Shown piece after piece: positions 36,271-45,167 of a DNA stretch of 64,000 nucleotides. The first letter of the stretch is position 1. Each line of letters opens with the position of its first letter. Made by a program: the position numbers and the translations under genes. This DNA is from an uncultured Woeseia sp. (lineage in GTDB: Bacteria; Pseudomonadota; Gammaproteobacteria; Steroidobacterales; Woeseiaceae), in the NCBI GenBank assembly GCA_937925605.1, contig CALALV010000170.1, forward strand, positions 1 to 64,000, in the 5' to 3' direction. The notes below the pieces were generated by a model. That model saw nothing but the letters and a program-made list of their open reading frames with translations, was not told the DNA's origin and ran no database searches.

Positions 36271-37164
36271 TCAGCGATAGCGGTCGTCGCGGTCGCGGAA
36301 CTGGCGCTCGGCCATTTCACGGCGTTCCTGGGCTTCGAGGCACAGCGTCGCGACCGGGCGTGCCTCGAGCCGTTTCAGGCCGATTTCTTCGCCGGTCTCC
36401 TCGCAGTAGCGGTAACTGCCGTAGTCGATGCGGGCGAGGGCCGAATTGATCTTGCGCAGCAGCTTGCGCTCGCGGTCGCGGGTGCGCAGCTCCAGGCCGA
36501 ACTCGGATTCCTGTGTCGCCCGGTCGTTCGGGTCGGGAAAGTTCGCCGCCTCGTCCTGCATGTGGTGCAGGGTGCGGTCGACCTCGTTCATCAGCTCGCG
36601 CTTCCAGGCGAGCAGGATCTCGCGGAAGTGCTCGAGCTGCTCCGGATTCATGTAGTCCTCGCCGCGGCGTGCCTGGTAGGGCTCGATGCCGTGGATCGGT
36701 CCGGACAGCACGTCGCCCGTGCGGGCGGGCTTGCGCTTCGCCGCGGTCTTGCGCGCCGGCGCTTTCTTGCCGGCCGCCTTCTTGCTGGAAGCCTTTTTCG
36801 CCGACGGTTTCTTCGCGGACGCGGTTTTCTTCCTCACCGGCTGTTTCTTGGCCGCGGTCTTCTTCTTGCTTGCCTTCTTCTTGCTCACCTTCTTCTTGGA
36901 CGTTTTCTTCTTGCTGGCGGCCTTTTTCTTGCTCGCGGTCTTTTTCTTGCTGGCGGGTTTCTTCTTGCTCGCCTTTTTCTTGCTCGCAGCGGATTTCTTG
37001 CTGGCGGCTTTCTTTTTCGTCGCTTTCTTGCTCACTTTCTTCCGGGTCACTTTCGCCTTCTTGCCTGCCGGCTTTTTCCTTGCCGTAGCCTTTTTCGACG
37101 CGGCCTTCTTGCGGGAGGCGGCCGCGGTCTTGCGTTTCTTGCTGGCCTTCTTCTTTGCAGGCAT
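36271..37164 (-). CDS. dksA: DksA-type RNA polymerase factor with lysine-rich histone-like extension
   Basis: A 297-residue protein. Residues 1-147 are almost entirely Lys, Ala and Ser in KKxxxKK steps, like histone H1-type tails. Residues about 165-297 are DksA: the coiled coil keeps the tip residues Asp211-x2-Asp214-Arg-Ala216. The zinc finger reads Cys254-x2-Thr257-x17-Cys275-x2-Ala278, so two of the four cysteines are lost, a pattern known from zinc-independent DksA paralogs. The ATG at 37164 has AGGAG 6 bases upstream. It should control rRNA and stress transcription with ppGpp, while the tail may bind nucleic acid. Confidence 0.92.
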   Translation of the reverse strand: MPAKKKASKKRKTAAASRKKAASKKATARKKPAGKKAKVTRKKVSKKATKKKAASKKSAASKKKASKKKPASKKKTASKKKAASKKKTSKKKVSKKKASKKKTAAKKQPVRKKTASAKKPSAKKASSKKAAGKKAPARKTAAKRKPARTGDVLSGPIHGIEPYQARRGEDYMNPEQLEHFREILLAWKRELMNEVDRTLHHMQDEAANFPDPNDRATQESEFGLELRTRDRERKLLRKINSALARIDYGSYRYCEETGEEIGLKRLEARPVATLCLEAQERREMAERQFRDRDDRYR

Positions 37165-37197
37165 CGTCGACTCCTGACGGTCCGAGAAAAGGGCGGG

Positions 37198-37226
37198 ATT
37201 ATACATCGCCGGGGGCGACATGGAAG
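37198..37226 (-). promoter_or_regulatory. Candidate dksA promoter
   Basis: On the minus strand a perfect TATAAT box occupies 37198-37203. The -35 region 17 bases upstream (37221-37226) is a weak CTTCCA. The expected leader is about 27 bases. Confidence 0.5.
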
Positions 37227-37430
37227 CCCAAAAAGGGACCCATTTCAGCCTTGATTTTCAGGTGTTTTCCCGATCTCCGGGACGCGGCGGCAAAGCATCC
37301 TGGGCGCGCCGGGAGACGCGCCTGCAGGCCGGCTCGCGCGACGAGTGTCTTCGCTTGCCGACAATCGTTTTATCCGGGCAATTACTTTACACTAGCCGGA
37401 TTTGACGGGCTATTTGGCGTCCCCCAGCAC

Positions 37431-40400
37431 ATGCGATTAAGCAAGATCAAGCTCGCCGGCTTCAAATCCTTCGTAGACCCCACCACCATTCCCTTCCCCA
37501 GCAATCTCGTCGGCGTCGTCGGCCCCAATGGCTGCGGCAAGTCGAACGTCATTGACGCGGTGCGCTGGGTGATGGGCGAGAGCTCGGCCAGCCGCCTGCG
37601 CGGCGACTCCATCACCGACGTGATTTTCAACGGTTCGAGCGCCCGGAAGCCCGTCGGCGCCGCCTCGGTGGAGCTGCTGTTCGACAATACCGACAGCACG
37701 CTCGACGGCCAGTACGCGAAATACGCGGAAATCTCGATCCGGCGCGAGGTGTCGCGGGACGGGATCTCGAGCTACTACCTGAACGGTACGCGCTGCCGGC
37801 GCAAGGACATCACCGGCGTGTTCCTCGGCACCGGGCTCGGGCCACGCAGCTACTCGATCATCGAGCAGGGCATGATTTCGCGCCTGATCGAGGCCAAGCC
37901 CGAGGAAATGCGCGTGTTCATCGAGGAGGCGGCCGGCATTTCCAAGTACAAGGAGCGGCGCCGCGAGACCTCGAACCGGATCAAACACACCAAGGAAAAC
38001 CTCGACCGCCTGATGGACCTGCTTGAGGAGGTCGAGAAGCAGCTCAAGCACCTCGACCGCCAGGCCAGGACGGCGGAGCGCTACGGGCGCCTGAAAGACG
38101 AGGAGCGACGCACCGTCGCCGAGCTGTTGGCGCTGCGTCTGCGCACGCTGGACCGGGCGGCGCGCGAAGCGGACACGGCGCTCGCCGACCGCGAAACGGC
38201 GCTGCAGGCGGTCATCGCCGAGCAGCGCAAGCTCGAGGCGCAGATCGAGCGCTGCCGCGCCGAGCAGGGCGAACGCAGCGACGCGTTCAACGAGGTGCAG
38301 GCGCGCTATTACAAGGCCGGCTCCGAAATTGCCCGGCTGGAACAGAACATCGAGCACGCGCACGACCTGCGCGAGCGGCTGAGCGAGGACCTGGAGCAGG
38401 CGGTCACGGGCGCGAAGGAAATCGCGAACCACATCAACCAGGACCGGAGTGAAATCGAGCAGCTGGAGCTGACGCTGAGCGAGCTGATGCCCGGGCTCGA
38501 GCAGGCGCGCGAAAGCGAGCAGCGCTCGAGCGCGTCGCTGGCGCGGGCCGAGCAGGCGCTCGCGGCCTGGCAGGAGCAGTGGGACGCCTGGGCCGGTCGC
38601 GCGAACGAATCCGAGCAGACCCGCAACGTCGAGCAGACCCGCATCGAGCAGCTCGAGTCGCGCATGCAGAGCTTCGCCGAGCGCCGCCGCAAGCTGGCCG
38701 AGGCCGGCGAGGCCGCCAACCCGGACGAGCTGAAGCAGCGCTTCGAACAGCTGGCGGTGCAGGAGCTGCACAAGCGCCAGGCCCGGGACGAATTCGACCG
38801 GCACCTGGCGGACATCGCCGACAAGATCCGCAAGCTGCGCGAGCAGGACGGCAAGCTCGCGAAGCTGGTCGACGAGCGCGGCACGCAGCTGCAGCAGGCC
38901 CAGGCGCGTTACGCGTCGCTCGAGGCCGTGCAGAAGGCCGCGCTCGGGCAGAGTGACGAGGCCGTGCAGGGCTGGCTGGAGGCGAGCGGCCTCGACGGCA
39001 ACCCGCGGGTCGCGCGCTCGCTGACGGTCGAGTCCGGATGGGAGCGGGCGGCCGAGACGGTACTCGGCGACTACCTGCAGGCCGTCTGCGTCGGCGACAT
39101 CGCGCAGGCGCTCGGCCGGGTCGGCCAGTTCGACGGCGGCAAGCTGACACTGCTGTCGAACGACGCGGACGACGCCGACCCCGCGGCTGCGGGCGGCACG
39201 CTCGCGGCCCGCGTGGACGGCGCGCCCGCGGCGCTGCGCGGCCTGCTGGCCGGCGTACGCACCGCCGATTCACTGGACCAGGCGCTCGCGCTGCGCGCGG
39301 GGCTGGCGGCCGGGCAGTCCGTGATCACGCCGGACGGAATCTGGCTCAGCCGCGACTGGCTGCGCGTCAGTCGCGACAAGGATCCGCAAGCGGGCGTCTT
39401 GCAGCGCGAGCACGAAATGCGCCGGCTGAAAGACGAGATTCGCGAGCTGCAGGCGCGCACCGAGAGTGCCAGGGGCCTGTTGCGCGACGGCCGGACGCGC
39501 CTGTCGCAGCTCGAGGAACGCCGCGAGACCGTGCAGCAGGACGCTACTGCGCTGCTGAGCGAGTACTCCGAGGTCAAGGCCGGATTCGACGCGGCGCGTT
39601 ACCGTATGGAACAGGCGAACGCGCGCGCCGAGGCGATCGCGGAGGAACAGCGCGAGCTCGAGGACGAGCAGCAGGTGGCCGCCGAGCAGCTTGGCCTGTC
39701 TCGCAGCCGGCTCAGGCAGGCCGACAGCACGGTCGAGGAACTGGCCGAGCAGCGCCGCAGCCTCGAGGCTCAGCGCGAGGAACTGCGCGCCGAGCTCGCC
39801 CGCGTGCGCACGCAGGCGGAGGAAGACCGGCGTGCGGCCCAGGACATGGCGATCCAGTTCGAGAGCCGCCGCTCCAGCAAGGAGTCCGCGGCGCAGAGCC
39901 TCGAGCGCATGCAGGCCCAGCTCGAGCACTTCGGGCGGCGCGAGCGCGAGATTCGCAAGCAGCTGGAAGAGGGCGAGGCGCCGCTGGCCGAGAAAAAGAC
40001 GAGCCTCGAGCAGCTGCTCGAGGTTCGGGTCGAGGTCGAGAAGGAACTGGCGGCTGCCCGCAAGCTGGTGCAGGAATCCGAGATCGCGCTGCGCGAACTC
40101 GACCAGCGCCGGATGCAGATCGACCAGGACGTCGACGAGGCGCGCCAGCAGGTCGGCGAGGCACGCATGGCGGCTCAGGAAGTGCGCGTACGCCGCGAGG
40201 GCGTCGCCGAGCAGTTCGCCCAGACCGGCCACGAGCACAAGGAGCTGCTCGAGGGGCTCGCCGAGGATGCAGCGCCAGCCGCCTGGGAGGAGGAGATCGA
40301 GAGGTCGCGGCGCCGGAGCGAGCGACTGGGCCCGATCAACCTGGCCGCGATCGACGAGTTCAAGGAGCAGTCGGAGCGCAAGGAATACCTCGACTCGCAG

Positions 40401-40940
40401 CTCACGGACCTGCAGGACGCGCTCGCGACCCTCGAGGGCGCGATCCGCAAGATCGACCGCGAGACCCGCACGCGCTTCCGCGAGACCTACGAGCGCATCG
40501 ACAAGGGCTTCAAGCAGCTGTTCCCGCGCCTGTTCGGCGGCGGGCACGCGTACCTCGAGCTGACCGGTGACGATCTGCTGGCGGCTGGCGTCACGGTGAT
40601 GGCGCGACCGCCGGGCAAGCGCAACAGCACGATCCACCTGCTGTCGGGCGGCGAGAAGGCCCTGACTGCGGTGGCGCTCGTGTTCGCCATCTTCGAGCTG
40701 AACCCGGCGCCGTTCTGCATGCTCGACGAGGTCGACGCGCCGCTCGACGACGCCAACGTCGGCCGCTTCTGCGAGATCGTCAAGGAGATGTCGGACAAGG
40801 TGCAGTTCGTGTTCATCACGCATAACAAGGTTACGATGGAGCTGGCCCGCCAGCTGACCGGCGTGACGATGCAGGAGCCGGGCGTGTCCCGCATGGTGTC
40901 CGTGGACCTCGACGAAGCGGTCAAGATGGCGGCGAGCTGA
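37431..40940 (+). CDS. smc: Chromosome segregation ATPase SMC
   Basis: A 1169-residue condensin subunit. Walker A GPNGCGKS (31-38) sits in the N-terminal head. Long coiled coils flank a hinge (about 515-660). The C-terminal head carries the LSGGEKALTAVAL signature and the Walker B FCMLDEVDAPLDDANV. The ATG at 37431 was chosen because the sequence then starts at the conserved MRLSKIKLAGFKSF; the open frame extends upstream without similarity. It partners with ScpA and ScpB, whose genes lie 10 kb downstream. zipA follows after 24 bases. Confidence 0.97.
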   Translation: MRLSKIKLAGFKSFVDPTTIPFPSNLVGVVGPNGCGKSNVIDAVRWVMGESSASRLRGDSITDVIFNGSSARKPVGAASVELLFDNTDSTLDGQYAKYAEISIRREVSRDGISSYYLNGTRCRRKDITGVFLGTGLGPRSYSIIEQGMISRLIEAKPEEMRVFIEEAAGISKYKERRRETSNRIKHTKENLDRLMDLLEEVEKQLKHLDRQARTAERYGRLKDEERRTVAELLALRLRTLDRAAREADTALADRETALQAVIAEQRKLEAQIERCRAEQGERSDAFNEVQARYYKAGSEIARLEQNIEHAHDLRERLSEDLEQAVTGAKEIANHINQDRSEIEQLELTLSELMPGLEQARESEQRSSASLARAEQALAAWQEQWDAWAGRANESEQTRNVEQTRIEQLESRMQSFAERRRKLAEAGEAANPDELKQRFEQLAVQELHKRQARDEFDRHLADIADKIRKLREQDGKLAKLVDERGTQLQQAQARYASLEAVQKAALGQSDEAVQGWLEASGLDGNPRVARSLTVESGWERAAETVLGDYLQAVCVGDIAQALGRVGQFDGGKLTLLSNDADDADPAAAGGTLAARVDGAPAALRGLLAGVRTADSLDQALALRAGLAAGQSVITPDGIWLSRDWLRVSRDKDPQAGVLQREHEMRRLKDEIRELQARTESARGLLRDGRTRLSQLEERRETVQQDATALLSEYSEVKAGFDAARYRMEQANARAEAIAEEQRELEDEQQVAAEQLGLSRSRLRQADSTVEELAEQRRSLEAQREELRAELARVRTQAEEDRRAAQDMAIQFESRRSSKESAAQSLERMQAQLEHFGRREREIRKQLEEGEAPLAEKKTSLEQLLEVRVEVEKELAAARKLVQESEIALRELDQRRMQIDQDVDEARQQVGEARMAAQEVRVRREGVAEQFAQTGHEHKELLEGLAEDAAPAAWEEEIERSRRRSERLGPINLAAIDEFKEQSERKEYLDSQLTDLQDALATLEGAIRKIDRETRTRFRETYERIDKGFKQLFPRLFGGGHAYLELTGDDLLAAGVTVMARPPGKRNSTIHLLSGGEKALTAVALVFAIFELNPAPFCMLDEVDAPLDDANVGRFCEIVKEMSDKVQFVFITHNKVTMELARQLTGVTMQEPGVSRMVSVDLDEAVKMAAS

Positions 40941-40964
40941 CGTTCGGGACGCGCGAGAGTCCGT

Positions 40965-41624
40965 ATGGATGGTCTTCGCTGGTTGCTGTTGCTGTTCGGC
41001 CTGCTGGCCGTCGCCGCCGTCTACTGGTACAGCCGGCGCGAGGCGAGCCGTCCGGCCCGCGAGTCGGCGGATGCGCGACGCGAGCCGACGCTGGGCGGCG
41101 CCCAGTCGGCGCAGGCGCCTGCGCCGGAGACGGAAACGGGGACGGGCACCGAGCCCATCGAGCCGCCCCTGGCGGCGGAGGATGGCGCGGCCGCAGCGGC
41201 GCCGGAGAAGATCGTGACGTTGCGCCTCGTGGCTGCCCGCCGCGGGGCGTTCGCCGGTGACCAGCTGGCACTCGCGCTGCGGCGCGGCGGCATGCGCCAT
41301 GGCCGCTTCGGCATTTTTCACCGCTACGACGGCGACGACGAGAACCGCGTCGTGTTCAGCGCCGCGAGCCTGGTCGAGCCGGGCAGCTTCGACCTGTCCA
41401 ACCTGAAGGAACAGAAGTATCCAGGTATCAGCCTGTTCATGGTCCTGCCCGGGCCTCTCGAGGGTGCCGAGGCCTTCGATACGATGATGTCGACCGCCCG
41501 CCAGCTGGCGAAGACACTCGACGGCGAGTTGCTGGACGAGACCGGCAGCACGCTGAGCATCCAGCGCGAGCGCTACCTGCGCGAAGAAATCATCCAGTAC
41601 CAGCTCGGCATCAAGGTCGCCTGA
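40965..41624 (+). CDS. zipA: Cell division protein ZipA
   Basis: A 219-residue inner-membrane protein. One N-terminal membrane helix (about 4-22) is followed by a short Pro/Glu/Ala linker (about 30-85) and a C-terminal FtsZ-binding domain (about 88-219, with FGIFHRYD and PGISLFMVLPGP). It links FtsZ to the membrane at division. The linker is shorter than in E. coli ZipA (328 residues). The position between smc and ligA is the conserved gammaproteobacterial order. Confidence 0.92.
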   Translation: MDGLRWLLLLFGLLAVAAVYWYSRREASRPARESADARREPTLGGAQSAQAPAPETETGTGTEPIEPPLAAEDGAAAAAPEKIVTLRLVAARRGAFAGDQLALALRRGGMRHGRFGIFHRYDGDDENRVVFSAASLVEPGSFDLSNLKEQKYPGISLFMVLPGPLEGAEAFDTMMSTARQLAKTLDGELLDETGSTLSIQRERYLREEIIQYQLGIKVA

Positions 41625-41641
41625 CCGAGGGCCGCCCGCTC

Positions 41642-43669
41642 ATGGCGTCCGCGAAGATCCGCAAGGAGATCGACGCGCTCAGGCGCGAGATCGCCCATCA
41701 CAACTACCGCTACCACGCGCTCGACGACCCGGAGATCTCCGACGCCGCGTTCGACCGCCTGATGCGGCGCCTGCAGGCGCTGGAGGCCGAGCACCCGGAC
41801 CTCGTGACCGACGACTCGCCCACGCAGCGGGTCGGCGCCGGGCCGGTCGAGGCCTTCGGAACCGTCGAGCACCGGCTGCCGATGCTGTCGCTCGGCAATG
41901 CGTTCAGCGAGGAGGACCTGCGCGAGTTTCACCGGCGGGTGACGGAGCGGCTCGAGTTCGAGGGTGACGAGACGCTGGACTACGCCGTCGAGCCGAAGCT
42001 CGACGGTGCCGCGGTCAGCCTGCTGTACGAGGACGGCAAGCTCGTCCGCGGCGCGACCCGCGGCGACGGAACGACGGGCGAGGACATCACGCACAACGTG
42101 CGCACGATCCACGCGGTCCCGCTCGGCCTGGGCGGCTCCGGCTGGCCGCGCGTGCTGGAAGTGCGCGGCGAGGTATTCATGCCGCGCGAGCGCTTTCGCC
42201 AGTTCAACGAGGCGGCGGAGCAGAAGGGCGAGAAGACCTTCGTGAATCCCCGCAACGCCGCCGCCGGCAGCCTGCGCCAGCTCGACCCGAAGCTCACTGC
42301 CGAGCGGCCGTTGGACATTTACGTGTACTCGGTCGGCTACTACGCGGACGGTGATATCCCGGACCGGCACAGCCTGATCCTGGACCAGCTGCGGGAATGG
42401 GGCTTCAAGGTCTGTCCCGAGCGCCGGGTCGTCGAGGGGATCGAGGGCTGCCTCGAGTACTACGCCGAGATCGGGCGGAAGCGGGACCGGCTGGCCTACG
42501 ATATCGATGGCGTCGTCTACAAGGTGGACCGGCTCGACTACCAGCGTGAGCTGGGTTTCGTCTCGCGCGCGCCGCGCTGGGCGATCGCCCACAAGTTTCC
42601 GGCCGAAGAAGAGATGACGGTCGTCAATAACGTCGAGTTCCAGGTCGGCCGTACCGGGGCGGTGACCCCGGTCGCGCGGCTCGAGCCGGTGTTCGTCGGC
42701 GGCGTGACCGTCAGCAACGCGACGCTGCACAACATGGATGAGCTGCACCGCAAGGATGTCCGCGTCGGCGACACCGTCGTCGTGCGGCGCGCCGGCGACG
42801 TGATCCCGGAGGTCGTCGCAGTGGTTCGCGAGAAGCGCCCGAAGGGCACGCGCAAGGTGAAGGCACCCGCGAAGTGCCCGGTGTGCGGCTCCGCTGTCGT
42901 GAGGCCGGAAGGCGAGGCCGTTGCCCGCTGCAGCGGCGGGCTGGTCTGCTCGGCGCAGCGGACCGAATCGCTGAAGCATTTCGTCTCGCGCCGCGCGCTG
43001 GATATCGAGGGCCTCGGCAGCAAGCTGATAGAACAACTCGTCGCCAGCGAGCGGCTGAAGACGCCGGCGGACATCTACAGCCTCGAGAGGGACGAGCTGG
43101 TGGCGCTGGAGCGCATGGGCGAGAAGTCGGCCGACAACCTGCTTGCGGCGATCGACCGGAGCCGCAGCACGAGCCTCGCGCGCTTTCTCTACGGCCTTGG
43201 AATCCGCGAAGTCGGCGAGGCGACCGCCAATGCCCTGGCCGGCCATTTCGGCCGCCTGGAGGCGATCGAGGAGGCCGACGAGGACGCGCTACAGAAGGTG
43301 CCCGACGTCGGGCCGGTCGTTGCCTCGCACGTACGGGCTTTCTTCAGCGAGCCGCACAACACCGGGATCATCGCCGAGTTGCGTGAGCGGGGTGTCCACT
43401 GGCAGGACACGGAACCGACCGTGCAGGCGGACTCCGGCCCGCTGGTTGACAAGAACTTCGTACTGACCGGCACCCTGCCAAACATGACCCGAGACGAGGC
43501 CAAACGCCGGATCCAGGCGCTGGGCGGAAAGGTGACGGGCAGCGTGTCCAAGAAAACGAACTACGTCGTCGCCGGCGACAACGCTGGTTCGAAACTAACA
43601 AAAGCGCAAAACCTCGGAATTACCGTGATCGATGAGGTCGGGTTGGAAAATCTTTTGTCTGATCAATAA
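41642..43669 (+). CDS. ligA: NAD-dependent DNA ligase
   Basis: A 675-residue enzyme that seals nicks with NAD. The adenylated Lys119 is in EPKLDGAAVS. The order is Ia and adenylation domains, an OB fold (about 320-400), a zinc finger (CPVCGS, then Cys residues near 430-436), four helix-hairpin-helix motifs, and a C-terminal BRCT domain (about 600-675, GKVTGSVSKKTNYVVAGDNAGSK in part). The length fits. The GC content drops sharply just after its stop codon. Confidence 0.97.
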   Translation: MASAKIRKEIDALRREIAHHNYRYHALDDPEISDAAFDRLMRRLQALEAEHPDLVTDDSPTQRVGAGPVEAFGTVEHRLPMLSLGNAFSEEDLREFHRRVTERLEFEGDETLDYAVEPKLDGAAVSLLYEDGKLVRGATRGDGTTGEDITHNVRTIHAVPLGLGGSGWPRVLEVRGEVFMPRERFRQFNEAAEQKGEKTFVNPRNAAAGSLRQLDPKLTAERPLDIYVYSVGYYADGDIPDRHSLILDQLREWGFKVCPERRVVEGIEGCLEYYAEIGRKRDRLAYDIDGVVYKVDRLDYQRELGFVSRAPRWAIAHKFPAEEEMTVVNNVEFQVGRTGAVTPVARLEPVFVGGVTVSNATLHNMDELHRKDVRVGDTVVVRRAGDVIPEVVAVVREKRPKGTRKVKAPAKCPVCGSAVVRPEGEAVARCSGGLVCSAQRTESLKHFVSRRALDIEGLGSKLIEQLVASERLKTPADIYSLERDELVALERMGEKSADNLLAAIDRSRSTSLARFLYGLGIREVGEATANALAGHFGRLEAIEEADEDALQKVPDVGPVVASHVRAFFSEPHNTGIIAELRERGVHWQDTEPTVQADSGPLVDKNFVLTGTLPNMTRDEAKRRIQALGGKVTGSVSKKTNYVVAGDNAGSKLTKAQNLGITVIDEVGLENLLSDQ

Positions 43670-43812
43670 ATAAGCAGAAACTGGGAAAAAAGGAGCGAAA
43701 ATTTTTAATGAAATCAATTTCTAAAACCGGGAAATAGATGCAGAAATAACAATGGTTTTGGAGTTGATCTGAAGAAGAAACTTGGGCCATTTTTCCCAAC
43801 CCTCTAATTTCG

Positions 43813-43842
43813 TTGACCGGGTATATTTGGCGCTCCTATATT
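43813..43842 (+). promoter_or_regulatory. Promoter of the first DUF6502 gene, apparently leaderless
   Basis: TTGACC at 43813-43818 and TATATT at 43837-43842 with an 18-base spacer. Only 8 bases separate the -10 box from the ATG, so the transcript would start at or next to the start codon. A TTGGG / CCCAA inverted repeat lies just upstream at 43782-43799. Confidence 0.55.
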
Positions 43843-43850
43843 CCGCGTCC

Positions 43851-44684
43851 ATGCAGGACACTATCCAACAACAAATATTAGGTGCTCTACTTCTCGTCTT
43901 ACGTCCAATAGTGCGGGCTCTGCTCCGGGCCGGTGTCGGTTACAGGGAATTTGCAGAGATCTCGAAGACAGCATTCGTCGAGATAGCGACTAAAGACTAC
44001 GGGCTGCGTGGTCGACCGACGAATATCTCTCGCGTCGCTGTGATGACCGGCCTTACTCGAAAAGAAGTGCGGCGGCTTCGTGACAAATCCGAAGCTGGCG
44101 AGGAAACCCTTGTGGTTCGTTCGACTCCGATGTCAATCATTTTGCATCGGTGGTATACGGACGAGCAATTCTTGAACTCCAATGGTGAGCCAAGAGTCCT
44201 TAGCTTTGATAACGACGAGCCGTCATTCTCGAGTTTGGTTCGCAAGCATGGTGGAGATATCCCTCCTGGCGCAATGCGGACCGAATTGAAGCGAATAAAC
44301 GCGGTGAAAGAAGATAAAGACGGCCGCCTAACCGTATTGAAGCGAAACGTTTCCGGGCTTGATGTTCATGAGCGCCTAATTACTGGACTGGCGAAGTGCC
44401 TCTACCCAGCAGCTCTTACTATCGCTCACAACACTGGTTGCGAAAAAAGCGAGACTTGGATTCAAAGATCAGCCGCCACAAAGTCGGTTCGAGACGAAGA
44501 TATTTCACGTCTTCGTAGGATTGGCAGCGACCGATTGACCGAATTTACCGAAGCTATTGACGACCTTTTTGTTGCTTACGAGACGCTGTACGAGCAAGAA
44601 GAGACTAGAGAAGCGCGAAAGGCGGTTGGAGTTGGTGTGTTCTATTTTGAAGAAGACAAAGCCGAATCCGATATATTCTCGTAG
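43851..44684 (+). CDS. DUF6502-type protein, first paralog
   Basis: About 277 residues. The N-terminus (about 5-80) is helical with LRPIVRALLRAGVGYREF and TGLTRKEVRRLRDK. It resembles a helix-turn-helix or winged-helix region and is the signature I associate with DUF6502, a family without an assigned function. The C-terminal half is charged and helical and ends in GVGVFYFEED. There is no signal peptide. The ATG at 43851 aligns with the start of the second paralog; the longer frame from 43782 would lie inside the promoter. It sits in AT-richer DNA than its neighbours. A DNA-binding regulatory role is inference. Confidence 0.75.
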   Translation: MQDTIQQQILGALLLVLRPIVRALLRAGVGYREFAEISKTAFVEIATKDYGLRGRPTNISRVAVMTGLTRKEVRRLRDKSEAGEETLVVRSTPMSIILHRWYTDEQFLNSNGEPRVLSFDNDEPSFSSLVRKHGGDIPPGAMRTELKRINAVKEDKDGRLTVLKRNVSGLDVHERLITGLAKCLYPAALTIAHNTGCEKSETWIQRSAATKSVRDEDISRLRRIGSDRLTEFTEAIDDLFVAYETLYEQEETREARKAVGVGVFYFEEDKAESDIFS

Positions 44685-45112
44685 ATGCGACTCGGCTAGC
44701 TCTTAGTTAGCTCCCGGCTGATTTCATTCTCAACTTGGCCGGCATCCTCGTCCAAGTACTTACCTCACATCCGCCGGCAAATGGTTGCGGTGCAGCACGC
44801 ACCGTTGACCTTACGGGCCTATTTTCCGCTGACAGCCAGCCACAGCGCTGTACGGCGCGTTTGGCCTTGCTGGGCGGCCTCGCTCTGTTTCCGGCTTTCA
44901 CCGAAAAGGCGTCGGAGACAAATAAATCTTAAGTCCCCCATCGCATTCCCGCGATTAGTCATTGTTTTTCATTGCATTATAGAGCGTTTCGGGTGGCTTC
45001 CGACGCTCTGGGCCTTGAGCCTGCAACGCGCTCCCGCTAAGCCTGCGGTTTCGATGTCAAGCGAAACAATTCCTGCCCGATAACGCAGGCCCTTTCTAGC
45101 CCAAAGTTAATG

Positions 45113-45141
45113 TTGACTGTGATGTAGTTCGGGAATAAATT
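45113..45141 (+). promoter_or_regulatory. Promoter of the second DUF6502 gene
   Basis: TTGACT at 45113-45118 and TAAATT at 45136-45141 with a 17-base spacer. An alternative -10, TATTAT at 45154-45159, would give a leaderless transcript as for the first paralog but lacks a good -35. Confidence 0.5.
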
Positions 45142-45146
45142 CCCGA
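45129..45146. promoter_or_regulatory. Palindromic operator candidate over the -10 box
   Basis: TCGGGAA at 45129-45135 and TTCCCGA at 45140-45146 form a perfect inverted repeat around a 4-base centre. The flanking TAG/CTA nearly extends it. It overlaps the proposed -10 box exactly, as expected for a repressor site. Confidence 0.55.
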
Positions 45147-45167
45147 CTATGGGTATTATGTTGATAT

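Larger units (their letters stand above)
44685..45167. other. Intergenic region between the DUF6502 paralogs
   Basis: About 480 bases with no convincing gene on either strand. The left part (44700-45080) holds nothing I recognise. The right end contains the promoter and palindrome of the second paralog. The length and the separate promoter suggest the two paralogs are controlled independently. Confidence 0.5.

Noticed and set aside
37155..37430. N-terminal extension of SMC
   Set aside because: The frame is open but lies over the dksA promoter and start and has no similarity. SMC proteins start at the MRLSKIKLAGFKSF segment.
44707..45083. Small genes between the DUF6502 paralogs
   Set aside because: The short frames on both strands lack ribosome sites, domains and consistent codon bias.
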